Source of the DNA: Alphaproteobacteria bacterium
Lineage (GTDB): Bacteria; Pseudomonadota; Alphaproteobacteria; ATCC43930; CGMCC-115725
Direction: 5' to 3'
Length of the DNA stretch: 35,133 bases
Assembly: GCA_021325525.1 (NCBI GenBank)
Contig: JAJPHB010000166.1
Coordinates: 1 to 35,133, forward strand
Made by a program: the position numbers and the translations under genes
Notes under the pieces: generated by a model
What the model was told of the DNA's origin: nothing
Seen by the model: only the letters and a program-made list of their open reading frames with translations
Databases searched by the model: none
Shown here: piece by piece, positions 7,853 through 15,056 of the stretch
How positions within the stretch are numbered: the stretch's first letter is position 1
Layout of the letters: every line of letters starts with the position of its first letter

Positions 7853-9169
7853 ATGCTCCGCCCCGTCTCCCGCCTTGCCCGCGGCCTTGCCACCGCCGGC
7901 GCCTTTCTCGGCTATGCGCTGCGCCGCTTCGTCGCCGATGGCTGCCTGACGGGCGCCGGCGCGCTCAGCTACACGACGCTGCTGTCGCTGGTGCCGCTCG
8001 TCGCCATCGTGACGGCGATCTTCTCCGGTTTTCCCATCTTCAGCGACGCGCGCGAGCGCTTCCTCGGCGACCTCATGCACTATTTCGTGCCCGCCGTCGG
8101 CGAGGAAGCGGCCTATTGGTTCAACTATTTCGCCTCGATCGCGGCGCGCACGACGGCGGTCGGCGTCATCGCCCTCGTCGTCACCGCGATTCTTCTCCTC
8201 GTCACCATCGAGGACCAGCTCCACGCGATCTGGCGCGTGCGCACGGCGCGGCCGTGGCTGCAGCGCATCCTCTCCTATTGGGCGCTCCTCACCTTGGGGC
8301 CGCTCCTCGTCGGCATGAGCCTCTCGCTCTCCACATATCTGCAATCCTTCGCGACGACGGCGGGAATCAATGCCGCCGCGCTCGAGCAGGCGGCGGCGCC
8401 GTGGCTGCACCGCCTCGCCCTCATCGTGCCCTTCCTGCTCGAGACCTTGGCCTGCACCCTCGTCTACACGCTGATGCCGAACTGCACCGTGCGCTGGCGC
8501 GAGGGGCTGACGGGCGCGCTCGTCGCGGCGGCGGCGATCGAGGTCCTGAAGATCGGCTTTGGCCTCTACATCGTCCATATCTCGTCCTACCGGACCGTCT
8601 ACGGGACGCTGGCCGCCATCCCGATCTTCCTCTTCTGGATGTACATCTCCTGGGCCGCCGTGCTGTTCGGGGCGGTCGTCGCCGCTGCCCTGCCGCAATG
8701 GCGCATCGATCTCGGCGAGAAGCATGTGACGGCCGAGGGGCGGCATCTCGGCCTGTCGCTCGCGCTTCTTGCCGAGCTGGCGCGCCGGGCACGCGCCGGC
8801 GGCATGATGTCGGCCGGCGATCTCGCGCAGCGCCTCGGCGTCGCCGTCTCGGCCATCGACGACCATCTGGCGCCGTTGCAGAAGGCGAATTTCGTCGCGG
8901 CGACGACGGGCGGCGGCTGGGTGCTCGCGCGCGCCCTTGCGAGCGCGAGCCTCGCCGATCTTTACCGCGCGCTCGACTTGCCGGTCGCCGGCGGCTGGCG
9001 CTTCCGCGATGCCGAGACGCCGTGGCAGAAGGCGGTGCTGCCGGCGATGCGGCGCGTTGCGGCGGCCGAGGCGGCGGCGATGCGCATCCCGCTCGCCGAG
9101 CTGCTCGATGTGTCCGAGACCGCCCCGTCGCACCCGACCCCCATCGATTTCCATCGTCGGCGCCGGTGA
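7853..9169 (+). CDS. YihY/BrkB-family inner-membrane protein
   Basis: A 438-residue integral membrane protein of the YihY (formerly 'ribonuclease BN') family, whose molecular role is not established. The family signature appears near the N-terminus as GALSYTTLLSLVPLVAIVTAIFSGFP. About six hydrophobic segments fill residues 25–285, including VIALVVTAILLLVTI and the late FLFWMYISWAAVLFGAVVAAA. Residues from about 290 are soluble and contain a helix-turn-helix-like stretch (AGDLAQRLGVAVSAIDDHLAPLQKA, read in parts), as in the longer family members. The ATG at 7853 has a poor ribosome site. An in-frame CTG at 7817 has GGGAGGAG just upstream and could be the true start, adding 12 residues. It converges with the J-domain gene. 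Confidence 0.85.
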   Translation: MLRPVSRLARGLATAGAFLGYALRRFVADGCLTGAGALSYTTLLSLVPLVAIVTAIFSGFPIFSDARERFLGDLMHYFVPAVGEEAAYWFNYFASIAARTTAVGVIALVVTAILLLVTIEDQLHAIWRVRTARPWLQRILSYWALLTLGPLLVGMSLSLSTYLQSFATTAGINAAALEQAAAPWLHRLALIVPFLLETLACTLVYTLMPNCTVRWREGLTGALVAAAAIEVLKIGFGLYIVHISSYRTVYGTLAAIPIFLFWMYISWAAVLFGAVVAAALPQWRIDLGEKHVTAEGRHLGLSLALLAELARRARAGGMMSAGDLAQRLGVAVSAIDDHLAPLQKANFVAATTGGGWVLARALASASLADLYRALDLPVAGGWRFRDAETPWQKAVLPAMRRVAAAEAAAMRIPLAELLDVSETAPSHPTPIDFHRRRR

Positions 9170-9195
9170 GGCCGGGCACGCCGCGCGGCGCTTGA

Positions 9196-9279
9196 ACCAC
9201 GAAGACCCGAAGGCACGAAGGGTTTGTGCCGGCGCTTTGCGCCGAAAAGCGATTTTCGTCTTCTTCGTGTCTTCGCGGT
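9196..9279. repeat. Imperfect inverted repeat with internal hairpins between converging genes
   Basis: ACCACGAAGACCCGAAG (9196–9212) pairs with CTTCGTGTCTTCGCGGT (9263–9279), matching at 15 of 17 positions. Inside are two smaller hairpins: GGCGC-TTT-GCGCC (9231–9243) and CGAAAA-GCGA-TTTTCG (9243–9258). The left arm repeats the unit CGAAG three times. Lying between the 3' ends of the YihY-type and J-domain genes, it is well placed as a two-way terminator. The ACGAAG-rich arms resemble a dispersed intergenic repeat seen in many bacteria (from memory). Confidence 0.65.
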
Positions 9280-9296
9280 CAATCCTCGGGCGTGGC

Positions 9297-10196
9297 TTAC
9301 TCGTCGCGCACCCGGTAGGGATGGCGGGCGGCCCAGCTCTCGATGAAGCGCACGAGCTCGGGATCGGGCGAGTCGGGGAGGACGACGCGCAGGCTCACGT
9401 AATGATCGCCCGCAGCCGCCTGCCCGCGCGCCGGGAGGCCCTTGCCGCGCAGGCGGAGCATGGTCCCGGTATTGGCGCCGGGCGGCACTTTGAGCGCGAC
9501 CGGGCCGTGGAGCGTCGGCGCCGTCACCGTCGCGCCCAGCACCGCTTCCGGCAGGCTCACCGACAGCTCGCTCAGGATGTCGCGCTGCTTGCGGGTGAAG
9601 ACGGGGTGAGGCTCGACGGTGATCTCGATGAGCGCGTCGCCCGCTTCGCCGCCATTCTGTCCGGCATCGCCCTGGCCTTTGAGGCGCAGGGTCTGCCCGT
9701 TCTCGATGCCGGCGGGGATGGTGATCTCGACGGTCTTCTCGGCGCCGAGCGCAACGCGCTTCTTGGCCCCGAGGGCGGCCTCGACGAAGGGCACGGCGAG
9801 CGTGAATTTGGCATCCTCCCCGCGCCGCGCCGGGCGCGCACGCTGGGCGCCGGGGCCGCGCTTGCCGCGCAGGATCTCGGCGATGATGTCGTCGACCGAC
9901 GCATTATCCTCGGCGAAGAACGGCCGGGCGCGGCCGCCGCCCGCCTCGCGCCGCGTATAGCGGAAGCCGCGTTCGGCGCCGCCGGCATCGATCTCGCCGC
10001 TGTCGAACCGCGCCCGCTTCTCGGGGTCGGACAGCAGATCATAGGCGGCGGTCACCTCCTTGAATTGCTGCTCGATCCGCTTGTCGCCGGGATTGAGATC
10101 GGGATGCAGCCTCTTGGCGAGCCGGCGGTAGCTGCGCTTGATGTCCTCGGGCGAGGCGGTGCGCCCGACGCCGAGCGTCTGGTAAGGATCTTTCAT
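9297..10196 (-). CDS. DnaJ-class co-chaperone (CbpA-like, no zinc finger)
   Basis: A 299-residue Hsp40 protein that would stimulate DnaK ATPase and hand it substrates. Residues 2–65 are a J domain (YQTLGVGRTASPEDIKRSY) with the essential HPD at 31–33. A short charged linker follows. The C-terminal substrate-binding half has the two-barrel DnaJ pattern (ITIPAGIENGQTLRLKGQG, then VPPGANTGTMLRLRGKGLP). The CxxCxGxG zinc-finger repeats of full DnaJ are absent, giving the CbpA-like architecture. The ATG at 10196 (MKDPYQTLGV) is preferred to an in-frame TTG at 10211, which lacks a ribosome site. It converges with the YihY-type gene and follows the glycine-zipper gene's strand. Confidence 0.9.
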   Translation of the reverse strand: MKDPYQTLGVGRTASPEDIKRSYRRLAKRLHPDLNPGDKRIEQQFKEVTAAYDLLSDPEKRARFDSGEIDAGGAERGFRYTRREAGGGRARPFFAEDNASVDDIIAEILRGKRGPGAQRARPARRGEDAKFTLAVPFVEAALGAKKRVALGAEKTVEITIPAGIENGQTLRLKGQGDAGQNGGEAGDALIEITVEPHPVFTRKQRDILSELSVSLPEAVLGATVTAPTLHGPVALKVPPGANTGTMLRLRGKGLPARGQAAAGDHYVSLRVVLPDSPDPELVRFIESWAARHPYRVRDE

Positions 10197-10263
10197 TGCC
10201 GGTGGGTCCAATGGGCGCGGTGATCATCCCGCGGAAGCGGCGCCGGCACAACCGGGCAGAATC

Positions 10264-10746
10264 TCAGGGCACGATCCGCCAGGTGCCGTCCGCCTGGCGG
10301 CAGGCCGTGCCGTAAGCCTTCTGCATTTGGCCGCCGATGAGGATCGTCTGCTGGAACTCGCGGCATTCGGCATGGCCGCCGGGCCCGATCGGCGCGACCG
10401 TCGGCGCGCCGGGTGGCGGCGGCGGCGGCTGGGTCACGGTGCCGGAGGCGCCGGGAATCTGCCAGGGCAGCGGCGCCGTGCCGGAGGGCGGCGGCGCCGT
10501 GTTCTGCGCGAGCCGGTTGGCGCGGTCGAGCGATTGGCCAGAGCTGCCGCCGATGGCGCCGCCCAGCACCGCGCCGGCGCCGGTCGCCGCGAGCTTGCCG
10601 GCGCCGCTGCCGAACTGGCTGCCAAGGAGGCCGCCGGCGGCGGCGCCGAGCAGCGCTCCGCCGGTCGCGTTGGGACCGCCTTCCGCATCGACGCAGCCCG
10701 CCAGCAGCAGCGCCGCGGGAAGGGCGATGGCCGCTATCATCCTCAT
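10264..10746 (-). CDS. Glycine-zipper lipoprotein, 17 kDa surface-antigen / RT0821-Lpp0805-like
   Basis: A 160-residue envelope protein. [18 protein letters not shown] is a lipoprotein signal with lipobox LAGC, so Cys18 should be lipidated. Residues 28–70 are a Gly/Ala zipper ([20 protein letters not shown] and more) that inserts into or packs against membrane in this family. A proline-rich linker (about 85–120) leads to a C-terminal domain with Cys128 and Cys149, ending in [15 protein letters not shown], the familiar end of the alphaproteobacterial surface-antigen group. The ATG at 10746 has GAGG eight bases upstream and gives the best signal peptide; ATGs at 10740 and 10767 are alternatives. 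It is divergent from pdxH. Confidence 0.85.
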   Translation of the reverse strand: MRMIAAIALPAALLLAGCVDAEGGPNATGGALLGAAAGGLLGSQFGSGAGKLAATGAGAVLGGAIGGSSGQSLDRANRLAQNTAPPPSGTAPLPWQIPGASGTVTQPPPPPPGAPTVAPIGPGGHAECREFQQTILIGGQMQKAYGTACRQADGTWRIVP

Positions 10747-10810
10747 GCGACGAACCTCGATCACCATGCGGCGGCGCAGCGCCGGCGCCGCTCTCTGCCG
10801 TGCCAACGCC

Positions 10811-10816
10811 ATTATA
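10811..10816 (-). promoter_or_regulatory. Consensus −10 box upstream of the glycine-zipper lipoprotein gene
   Basis: A perfect TATAAT reads on the minus strand at 10816–10811, about 65 bases ahead of the lipoprotein start. That is striking in so GC-rich a region. No good −35 hexamer sits 16–18 bases upstream (the sequence there is TTCCCGC), so it may need an activator or be fortuitous. Confidence 0.4.
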
Positions 10817-10903
10817 GGCCGGCCCCTCCGCCAGCGGGAACCGCGGCGATGCAAAATGCCACCGATGCCGCTATGGTGGCGGCTCTGCCTCGAAGGATTT
10901 GCC

Positions 10904-11494
10904 GTGAGCGACATCGCCTGGAACCAGCCTTTCGCCGAGTTCAAGACCTGGCTCGACGAGGCGTCAAAGAGTGAGCCGAACGACGCCAACGCCATGGCGC
11001 TCGCGACGGTCGATGCGGCGGGAAGGCCGTCGGCCCGCATGGTGCTCCTGAAGGGCGTCGATGAGCGCGGCTTCGTCTTCTACACCAACACCGAGAGCCG
11101 CAAGGGCTGCGACCTCGCGGCGAACCCGGTGGCGGCGCTCTGCTTTCATTGGAAGAGCCTGCGCCGCCAGTTCCGCGTTGAAGGCAAGGTCGAACGGGTG
11201 ACCGAGGCCGAAGCGGACGCCTATTTCGCGACGCGCCCGCGCCTCAGCCAGATCGGCGCCTGGGCGTCGGACCAGTCGCGCCCGATCGAGGGGCGGGCGC
11301 AGCTCGAGGCGCGCGTCGCGGCGGCGACGGCGCGCTTTGCCATCGGCAAGGTGCCGCGGCCGCCGCACTGGTCGGGCTACCGCGTCCTGCCGGAGCGCAT
11401 CGAGTTCTGGCAAGACCGGCCCTTCCGCCTGCATGACCGCCTCGTCTATATCCGCGAGGGCGCAGGCTGGCGGACCGAGCGTTTGTTCCCGTAG
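10904..11494 (+). CDS. pdxH: Pyridoxamine 5'-phosphate oxidase
   Basis: FMN-dependent oxidation of pyridoxine or pyridoxamine 5'-phosphate to pyridoxal 5'-phosphate, the cofactor used by SerC and many others. The 196-residue product shows [20 protein letters not shown], then [20 protein letters not shown] (FMN-binding strands), and [13 protein letters not shown]. The C-terminus has [19 protein letters not shown], typical of PdxH. The GTG at 10904 is chosen because GAAGGA ends six bases upstream and [13 protein letters not shown] begins at the usual family position. The frame is open far upstream, but there it overlaps the divergent lipoprotein gene. The next gene starts 13 bases after the stop. 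Confidence 0.95.
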   Translation: MSDIAWNQPFAEFKTWLDEASKSEPNDANAMALATVDAAGRPSARMVLLKGVDERGFVFYTNTESRKGCDLAANPVAALCFHWKSLRRQFRVEGKVERVTEAEADAYFATRPRLSQIGAWASDQSRPIEGRAQLEARVAAATARFAIGKVPRPPHWSGYRVLPERIEFWQDRPFRLHDRLVYIREGAGWRTERLFP

Positions 11495-11507
11495 GGCGAG
11501 GCGAGCG

Positions 11508-12431
11508 ATGGCGCTCTCTGTGGCCGAGCTGGGGGCGATGATGAAGCGGGCGACCTACGCCTCGGTCGCGGTCGCAACGCTGCTCATCGCCGTGAAGCTC
11601 CTGGGCTGGGTCCTCACCGGTTCGGTCAGCGTGCTCTCGAGCCTCCTCGATTCCGGCCTCGACATCGCCGCATCCCTCATCAATCTCCTCGCCGTGCGCG
11701 CCGCCATCACCCCGGCCGATCGCGAGCACCGCTTCGGCCACGGCAAGGCGGAGCCGATCGCGGCGCTCGGCCAATCCGCCTTCATCGCCGGCTCCGCCGT
11801 CTTCCTGCTCGTCGAGGCGCTCTACCGCATCATCAACCCGGCGCCGGTCGAGCATTCCATGACGGGCATCGGCATCATGGTCTTCTCGGTCGCGGTAACG
11901 CTCCTCCTCGTGCGCTACCAGCGCGGGGTCGTCGCCAAGACCGGCTCGCTCGCGATCGGCTCGGACGAGCTGCATTACCGCGGCGATCTCGTCCTCAATG
12001 GCAGCGTCATCCTCTCCCTCGTCCTGTCGAGCGCCTTGGGGTGGTTCCTGGTCGACCCCATCTTCGGCGCCGCCATCGCGCTCTGGATCGTCTATAGCGC
12101 CTGGGCGATCGCGCGCGGCGCGCTGACGCAGCTCATGGACCGCGAGATCCCGGATGCCGACCGCGCGCGCATCCGCGCCATCGCGACCGCGCATGACGAG
12201 GTGCGCGCCGTCCACGATCTGCGCACGCGCGCCGCCGGGCCCACCGCCTTCATCCAGCTCCATCTCGAAATGGATGGCGGGATGAGCCTCCAGCACGCCC
12301 ACACCGTCTCCGACGAGGTCGAGGCGCGCATCCGCGAGGCCTTTCCCTATGCCGAGGTGATGATCCACCAGGACCCGGCCGGCATCGCGGAGCCGCGCCA
12401 GAGCTTCCCGCCGGCGCGCAAGCAGGCGTGA
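11508..12431 (+). CDS. Cation diffusion facilitator (FieF-type divalent metal efflux transporter)
   Basis: A 307-residue inner-membrane proton antiporter that exports divalent metals such as Zn2+ or Fe2+. The N-terminal part has about six membrane segments. The transport site is complete in sequence: Asp48 and Asp52 in SLLDSGLD and His156 and Asp160 in HYRGD, the DD–HD arrangement of FieF/YiiP. HRFGHGKAEPIAALGQ (74–89) is the cytoplasmic interface loop. The C-terminal ~90 residues form the ferredoxin-like cytoplasmic domain (DEVRAVHDLRTRAAGP, then FIQLHLEMDG). The ATG at 11508 has GAGG six bases upstream and follows pdxH by 13 bases, so the pair is likely an operon. Metal specificity cannot be set from sequence alone. 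Confidence 0.92.
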   Translation: MALSVAELGAMMKRATYASVAVATLLIAVKLLGWVLTGSVSVLSSLLDSGLDIAASLINLLAVRAAITPADREHRFGHGKAEPIAALGQSAFIAGSAVFLLVEALYRIINPAPVEHSMTGIGIMVFSVAVTLLLVRYQRGVVAKTGSLAIGSDELHYRGDLVLNGSVILSLVLSSALGWFLVDPIFGAAIALWIVYSAWAIARGALTQLMDREIPDADRARIRAIATAHDEVRAVHDLRTRAAGPTAFIQLHLEMDGGMSLQHAHTVSDEVEARIREAFPYAEVMIHQDPAGIAEPRQSFPPARKQA

Positions 12432-12462
12432 GGAGATCAGCGGCCGCCGGCAATCCCGTCTC

Positions 12463-14430
12463 CTATGACGGTCTCCCGGATTTGAGCATGCATTCCGGAC
12501 CCAGCCCCTCGATCAGCGGTCGCAATACGGCCTCGCTCGGCCGCCAGCGGCCGACCGAGCTTCGATAGATCGGGCGGCGCACCTGAGCGACGCTCGCGGT
12601 CTTTACCGGGCGCTTCGTCTCGTGGAAGGCGAGGCAAGCGTCGTCCCAGTCGAGGCCGCAATGCGCGACCAGCCGTCGCGCTTGGCCGGCCACGTCCTCG
12701 ACCAAGGCCTCGTATTGCACGTCGAGGATGACCTCGCCCGGAAGGACGGCGCGCCAGTGCTCCATCAGCGATGCGTAGGCACGGTAATAGCGCCCGAGTT
12801 CGCCGAGATCGTAGGCGAAAGACTGCTCGCTCGCGAACAGCTTCGAGAAGCAGGAAAGACAAGTGTCGATCGGATCGCGCTGCGTATGAATGATGCGCGC
12901 GCCGGGCAGCGCTAACCGGATGAGGCCCAGGAAGCAGAAATTGACCAGGGTCTTATCGATGATCTTCCTGGGCGCCCGGCGCCGCTCGCCAGCAAGGCGC
13001 GCGGCCGCCGCTTCGATCGCCGTGACGTAGCTGGCGCCCAATGCGCGCAGTCGTTCATCGTTCAAGACGCGCACCGATTCGGGGAAAGGCGCGGCGGCGC
13101 TGTCGCCGCCGACCCGCCGGACCGCGTCGCGAAAGTCGAGTCGCTCACCGACGGCCGCGGCCCGGGGGTGGCTCGCCAGAATCTGCTCGACCAGCGTCGA
13201 TCCGGATCGCGGCATTCCGACGATGAAGACCGGTATCGGCGATGGGTGGCCGGCGCCGTCCCGGCTCGCCAAGAGCTCGGCGGTGAACACCTCCCGGATG
13301 CGCGCGAAGAGGCTGATCGCCGCCGACTCGTCGTAGTCGATTGTTCGGCGCTTGAGGGCGTTGCCGACCAGCAGATGCGAGAATGACTGCTCATCCTGGC
13401 CAAGGTCGGAAAGTGCTTTTGCCAGCGCGAAACGAAGCTGGATCTGAGAGTCGGGGGTCAGCGCCCGTTCATCCCTCAGCAACGCCTCCATCGCCGCGAC
13501 GTGGCGGTCGCCAGGCGCCGTGGGCTTGGCGTTGGCCAGAGCGAAATAGGCCCGCGCGTTGCGTGGTGCGGTCTTGATCGCGGTCTCGTAGGCATCGACC
13601 GCTTCCGCGACGCGGCCCAGCTCCTCGAGTGCCGAGCCGAGCGTGACGCGGGCATCGGCGTGATCGGGTCTGATCGACAATGCCTTTTCGTAATGCGAGA
13701 TCGCGTCCGCGTACCGGTCGAGAGCTTGCAGGCTGGCGCCCAGACCGAGGTGCGCCTCGGCGTGGCCGCCGTCATTCGCGAGGACGCGCTCGAAGCAAGG
13801 CACCGCTTCGGCGTGGCGCATCTGCGCCTGAAGGGCGAGCGCGCGGCCGAGGAGCGCATCGGCGTAGTCGGGATCGACTGCGAGAGCCCGATCGAAGCTG
13901 GCGATTGCCTCATGGTGCCGTCCGAGCAGGCGGAGTACCGTACCGAGGCCGCAGCTCGCTTCCGCGTACTCGGGATCGATTGCCAGCGCGCGACGGTAGC
14001 AGGCGATCGCCTCGTCCCACCGTCTCTGCACAGTCATCACGGTGGCGAGGCCGTAATGAGGCTCCGCCCGGGCGGGATCGAGCAGGATTGCGCTGTCATA
14101 GGCGTCGATTGCTTCGTCGTAGCGCTGGCAAAGTTGCAGCGCGGTTGCAAGGGCAGAAACCGCTTCTGCGGAAGCGCCATTGCGATTCACCGCCGTTTCG
14201 AGCAATGCGATGGCGGAGTCGAGCCGCCCATCCTGCATCCGCAAGGTGGCCAGGCGCATCAGCGCATCGAACTGCCGAGGAGCGTCGGCAAGAATGGCTT
14301 CATAGAGCCGCTCGGCCTCGCTGAAGCGCCCGTTGTCGAAAAGAACAGACGCTTCGCGCAATTTCGCGAAAACGGCCGATGTGGCGCACTCCGAAACGTT
14401 GTCCGCCGCTCCTTGCGCAATCTCCGTCAG
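12463..14430 (-). CDS. TPR-repeat sulfotransferase (second copy)
   Basis: A cytosolic enzyme with an N-terminal TPR superhelix (about residues 20–300, roughly eight repeats such as YDEAIDAYDSAILLDPARAE) and a C-terminal Sulfotransfer_3-type domain. The PAPS 5'-phosphosulfate loop is FIVGMPRSGSTLVEQIL (402–418) and the 3'-phosphate segment is QRDPIDTCLSCFSKLF (517–532). SSVGRWRP closes the domain. The acceptor is unknown; TPRs usually bind a protein partner. There is no ATG near the domain start. The best start is CTG at 14430, overlapping the oxygenase stop as CTGA, with AAGGAG eight bases upstream, giving 655 residues. TTG at 14361 is the alternative. It is the last gene of a three-gene operon and clearly a paralogue of the first. 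Confidence 0.85.
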   Translation of the reverse strand: MTEIAQGAADNVSECATSAVFAKLREASVLFDNGRFSEAERLYEAILADAPRQFDALMRLATLRMQDGRLDSAIALLETAVNRNGASAEAVSALATALQLCQRYDEAIDAYDSAILLDPARAEPHYGLATVMTVQRRWDEAIACYRRALAIDPEYAEASCGLGTVLRLLGRHHEAIASFDRALAVDPDYADALLGRALALQAQMRHAEAVPCFERVLANDGGHAEAHLGLGASLQALDRYADAISHYEKALSIRPDHADARVTLGSALEELGRVAEAVDAYETAIKTAPRNARAYFALANAKPTAPGDRHVAAMEALLRDERALTPDSQIQLRFALAKALSDLGQDEQSFSHLLVGNALKRRTIDYDESAAISLFARIREVFTAELLASRDGAGHPSPIPVFIVGMPRSGSTLVEQILASHPRAAAVGERLDFRDAVRRVGGDSAAAPFPESVRVLNDERLRALGASYVTAIEAAAARLAGERRRAPRKIIDKTLVNFCFLGLIRLALPGARIIHTQRDPIDTCLSCFSKLFASEQSFAYDLGELGRYYRAYASLMEHWRAVLPGEVILDVQYEALVEDVAGQARRLVAHCGLDWDDACLAFHETKRPVKTASVAQVRRPIYRSSVGRWRPSEAVLRPLIEGLGPECMLKSGRPS

Positions 14431-15056
14431 GGGAAGGGCTCCTTGCGCAGATTGAAGGCGATCGAAATGCGGGGCCGACGACCCCGATGGGCAAATACCG
14501 TGTGCGGCAGGTAGCTCGGAAAGAGGATCATCAAACCTGCCTCGGGTCGGATGAGAATGCTCGACGGAATGAGCGGAGGCAGGAAGGTATTCGCGCGTCC
14601 CTGGCAAGGATCGAACAAGTGAATCGGCGTTCCATGCTCGGCATCGTCTGGCGGCTCGCCGGGATCGACATAGTAGGTGCCGGACCAAGTGGAACCGGGG
14701 TGCGTGTGCGTTCGGTTGAAATCGCCCGCGCGGTTGATGTTTGCCCAGGCATGCAGTGTCCAACGCATCGGCCGCGCGGCTTGCCCATATTCCGTCAGCA
14801 CCCGGCGCGTCGCCTCATCGGCCATTTCGTACATATGAAGGATGAGGCGGCGTCCGGCGTCACCGCAGAATTCGAGCTGGCCCGCCTCGGAGTGCCAGCC
14901 GCCGACATTCGTCTTGCTTTCTCCGGCGGTTCCTTGTTCCTCGGCGAGAATCCGCTCGCGCAGCTCCTCATTGAGCTCCGGACCATCGCTCCAGCGATGG
15001 GCCAGGAGCGGCGTCGCGAAGAGATTGGTATGTTTGATTGCGGCAAGCTCCGTCAT
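14427..15056 (-). CDS. 2-oxoglutarate/Fe(II)-dependent oxygenase (2OG-FeII_Oxy_5-like)
   Basis: A 209-residue soluble enzyme of the putative 2OG-Fe(II) oxygenase family often found with TPR proteins. These enzymes couple 2-oxoglutarate decarboxylation to hydroxylation of a substrate. Visible motifs are HAWANINRAGDFNRTHTHPG (102–121) with candidate iron ligands His117/His119, SGTYYVDPGEPP, the second His in FPSYLPHTVFAH (His185), and the 2OG-binding Arg196 in RPRISIAFNLR. This is the full family pattern, so it should be active. There is no signal peptide. Its ATG overlaps the upstream sulfotransferase stop as ATGA and its stop overlaps the next start, which implies translational coupling and a shared pathway. 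Substrate unknown. Confidence 0.85.
   Translation of the reverse strand: MTELAAIKHTNLFATPLLAHRWSDGPELNEELRERILAEEQGTAGESKTNVGGWHSEAGQLEFCGDAGRRLILHMYEMADEATRRVLTEYGQAARPMRWTLHAWANINRAGDFNRTHTHPGSTWSGTYYVDPGEPPDDAEHGTPIHLFDPCQGRANTFLPPLIPSSILIRPEAGLMILFPSYLPHTVFAHRGRRPRISIAFNLRKEPFP

Noticed and set aside
10337-10903. Long N-terminal extension of pdxH
   Set aside because: It overlaps the divergent lipoprotein gene. The GTG at 10904 with GAAGGA gives the family-sized protein.
12463-14763. 766-residue version of the second TPR–sulfotransferase
   Set aside because: The first 111 codons run through the oxygenase gene in another frame and hold no TPR or other domain.
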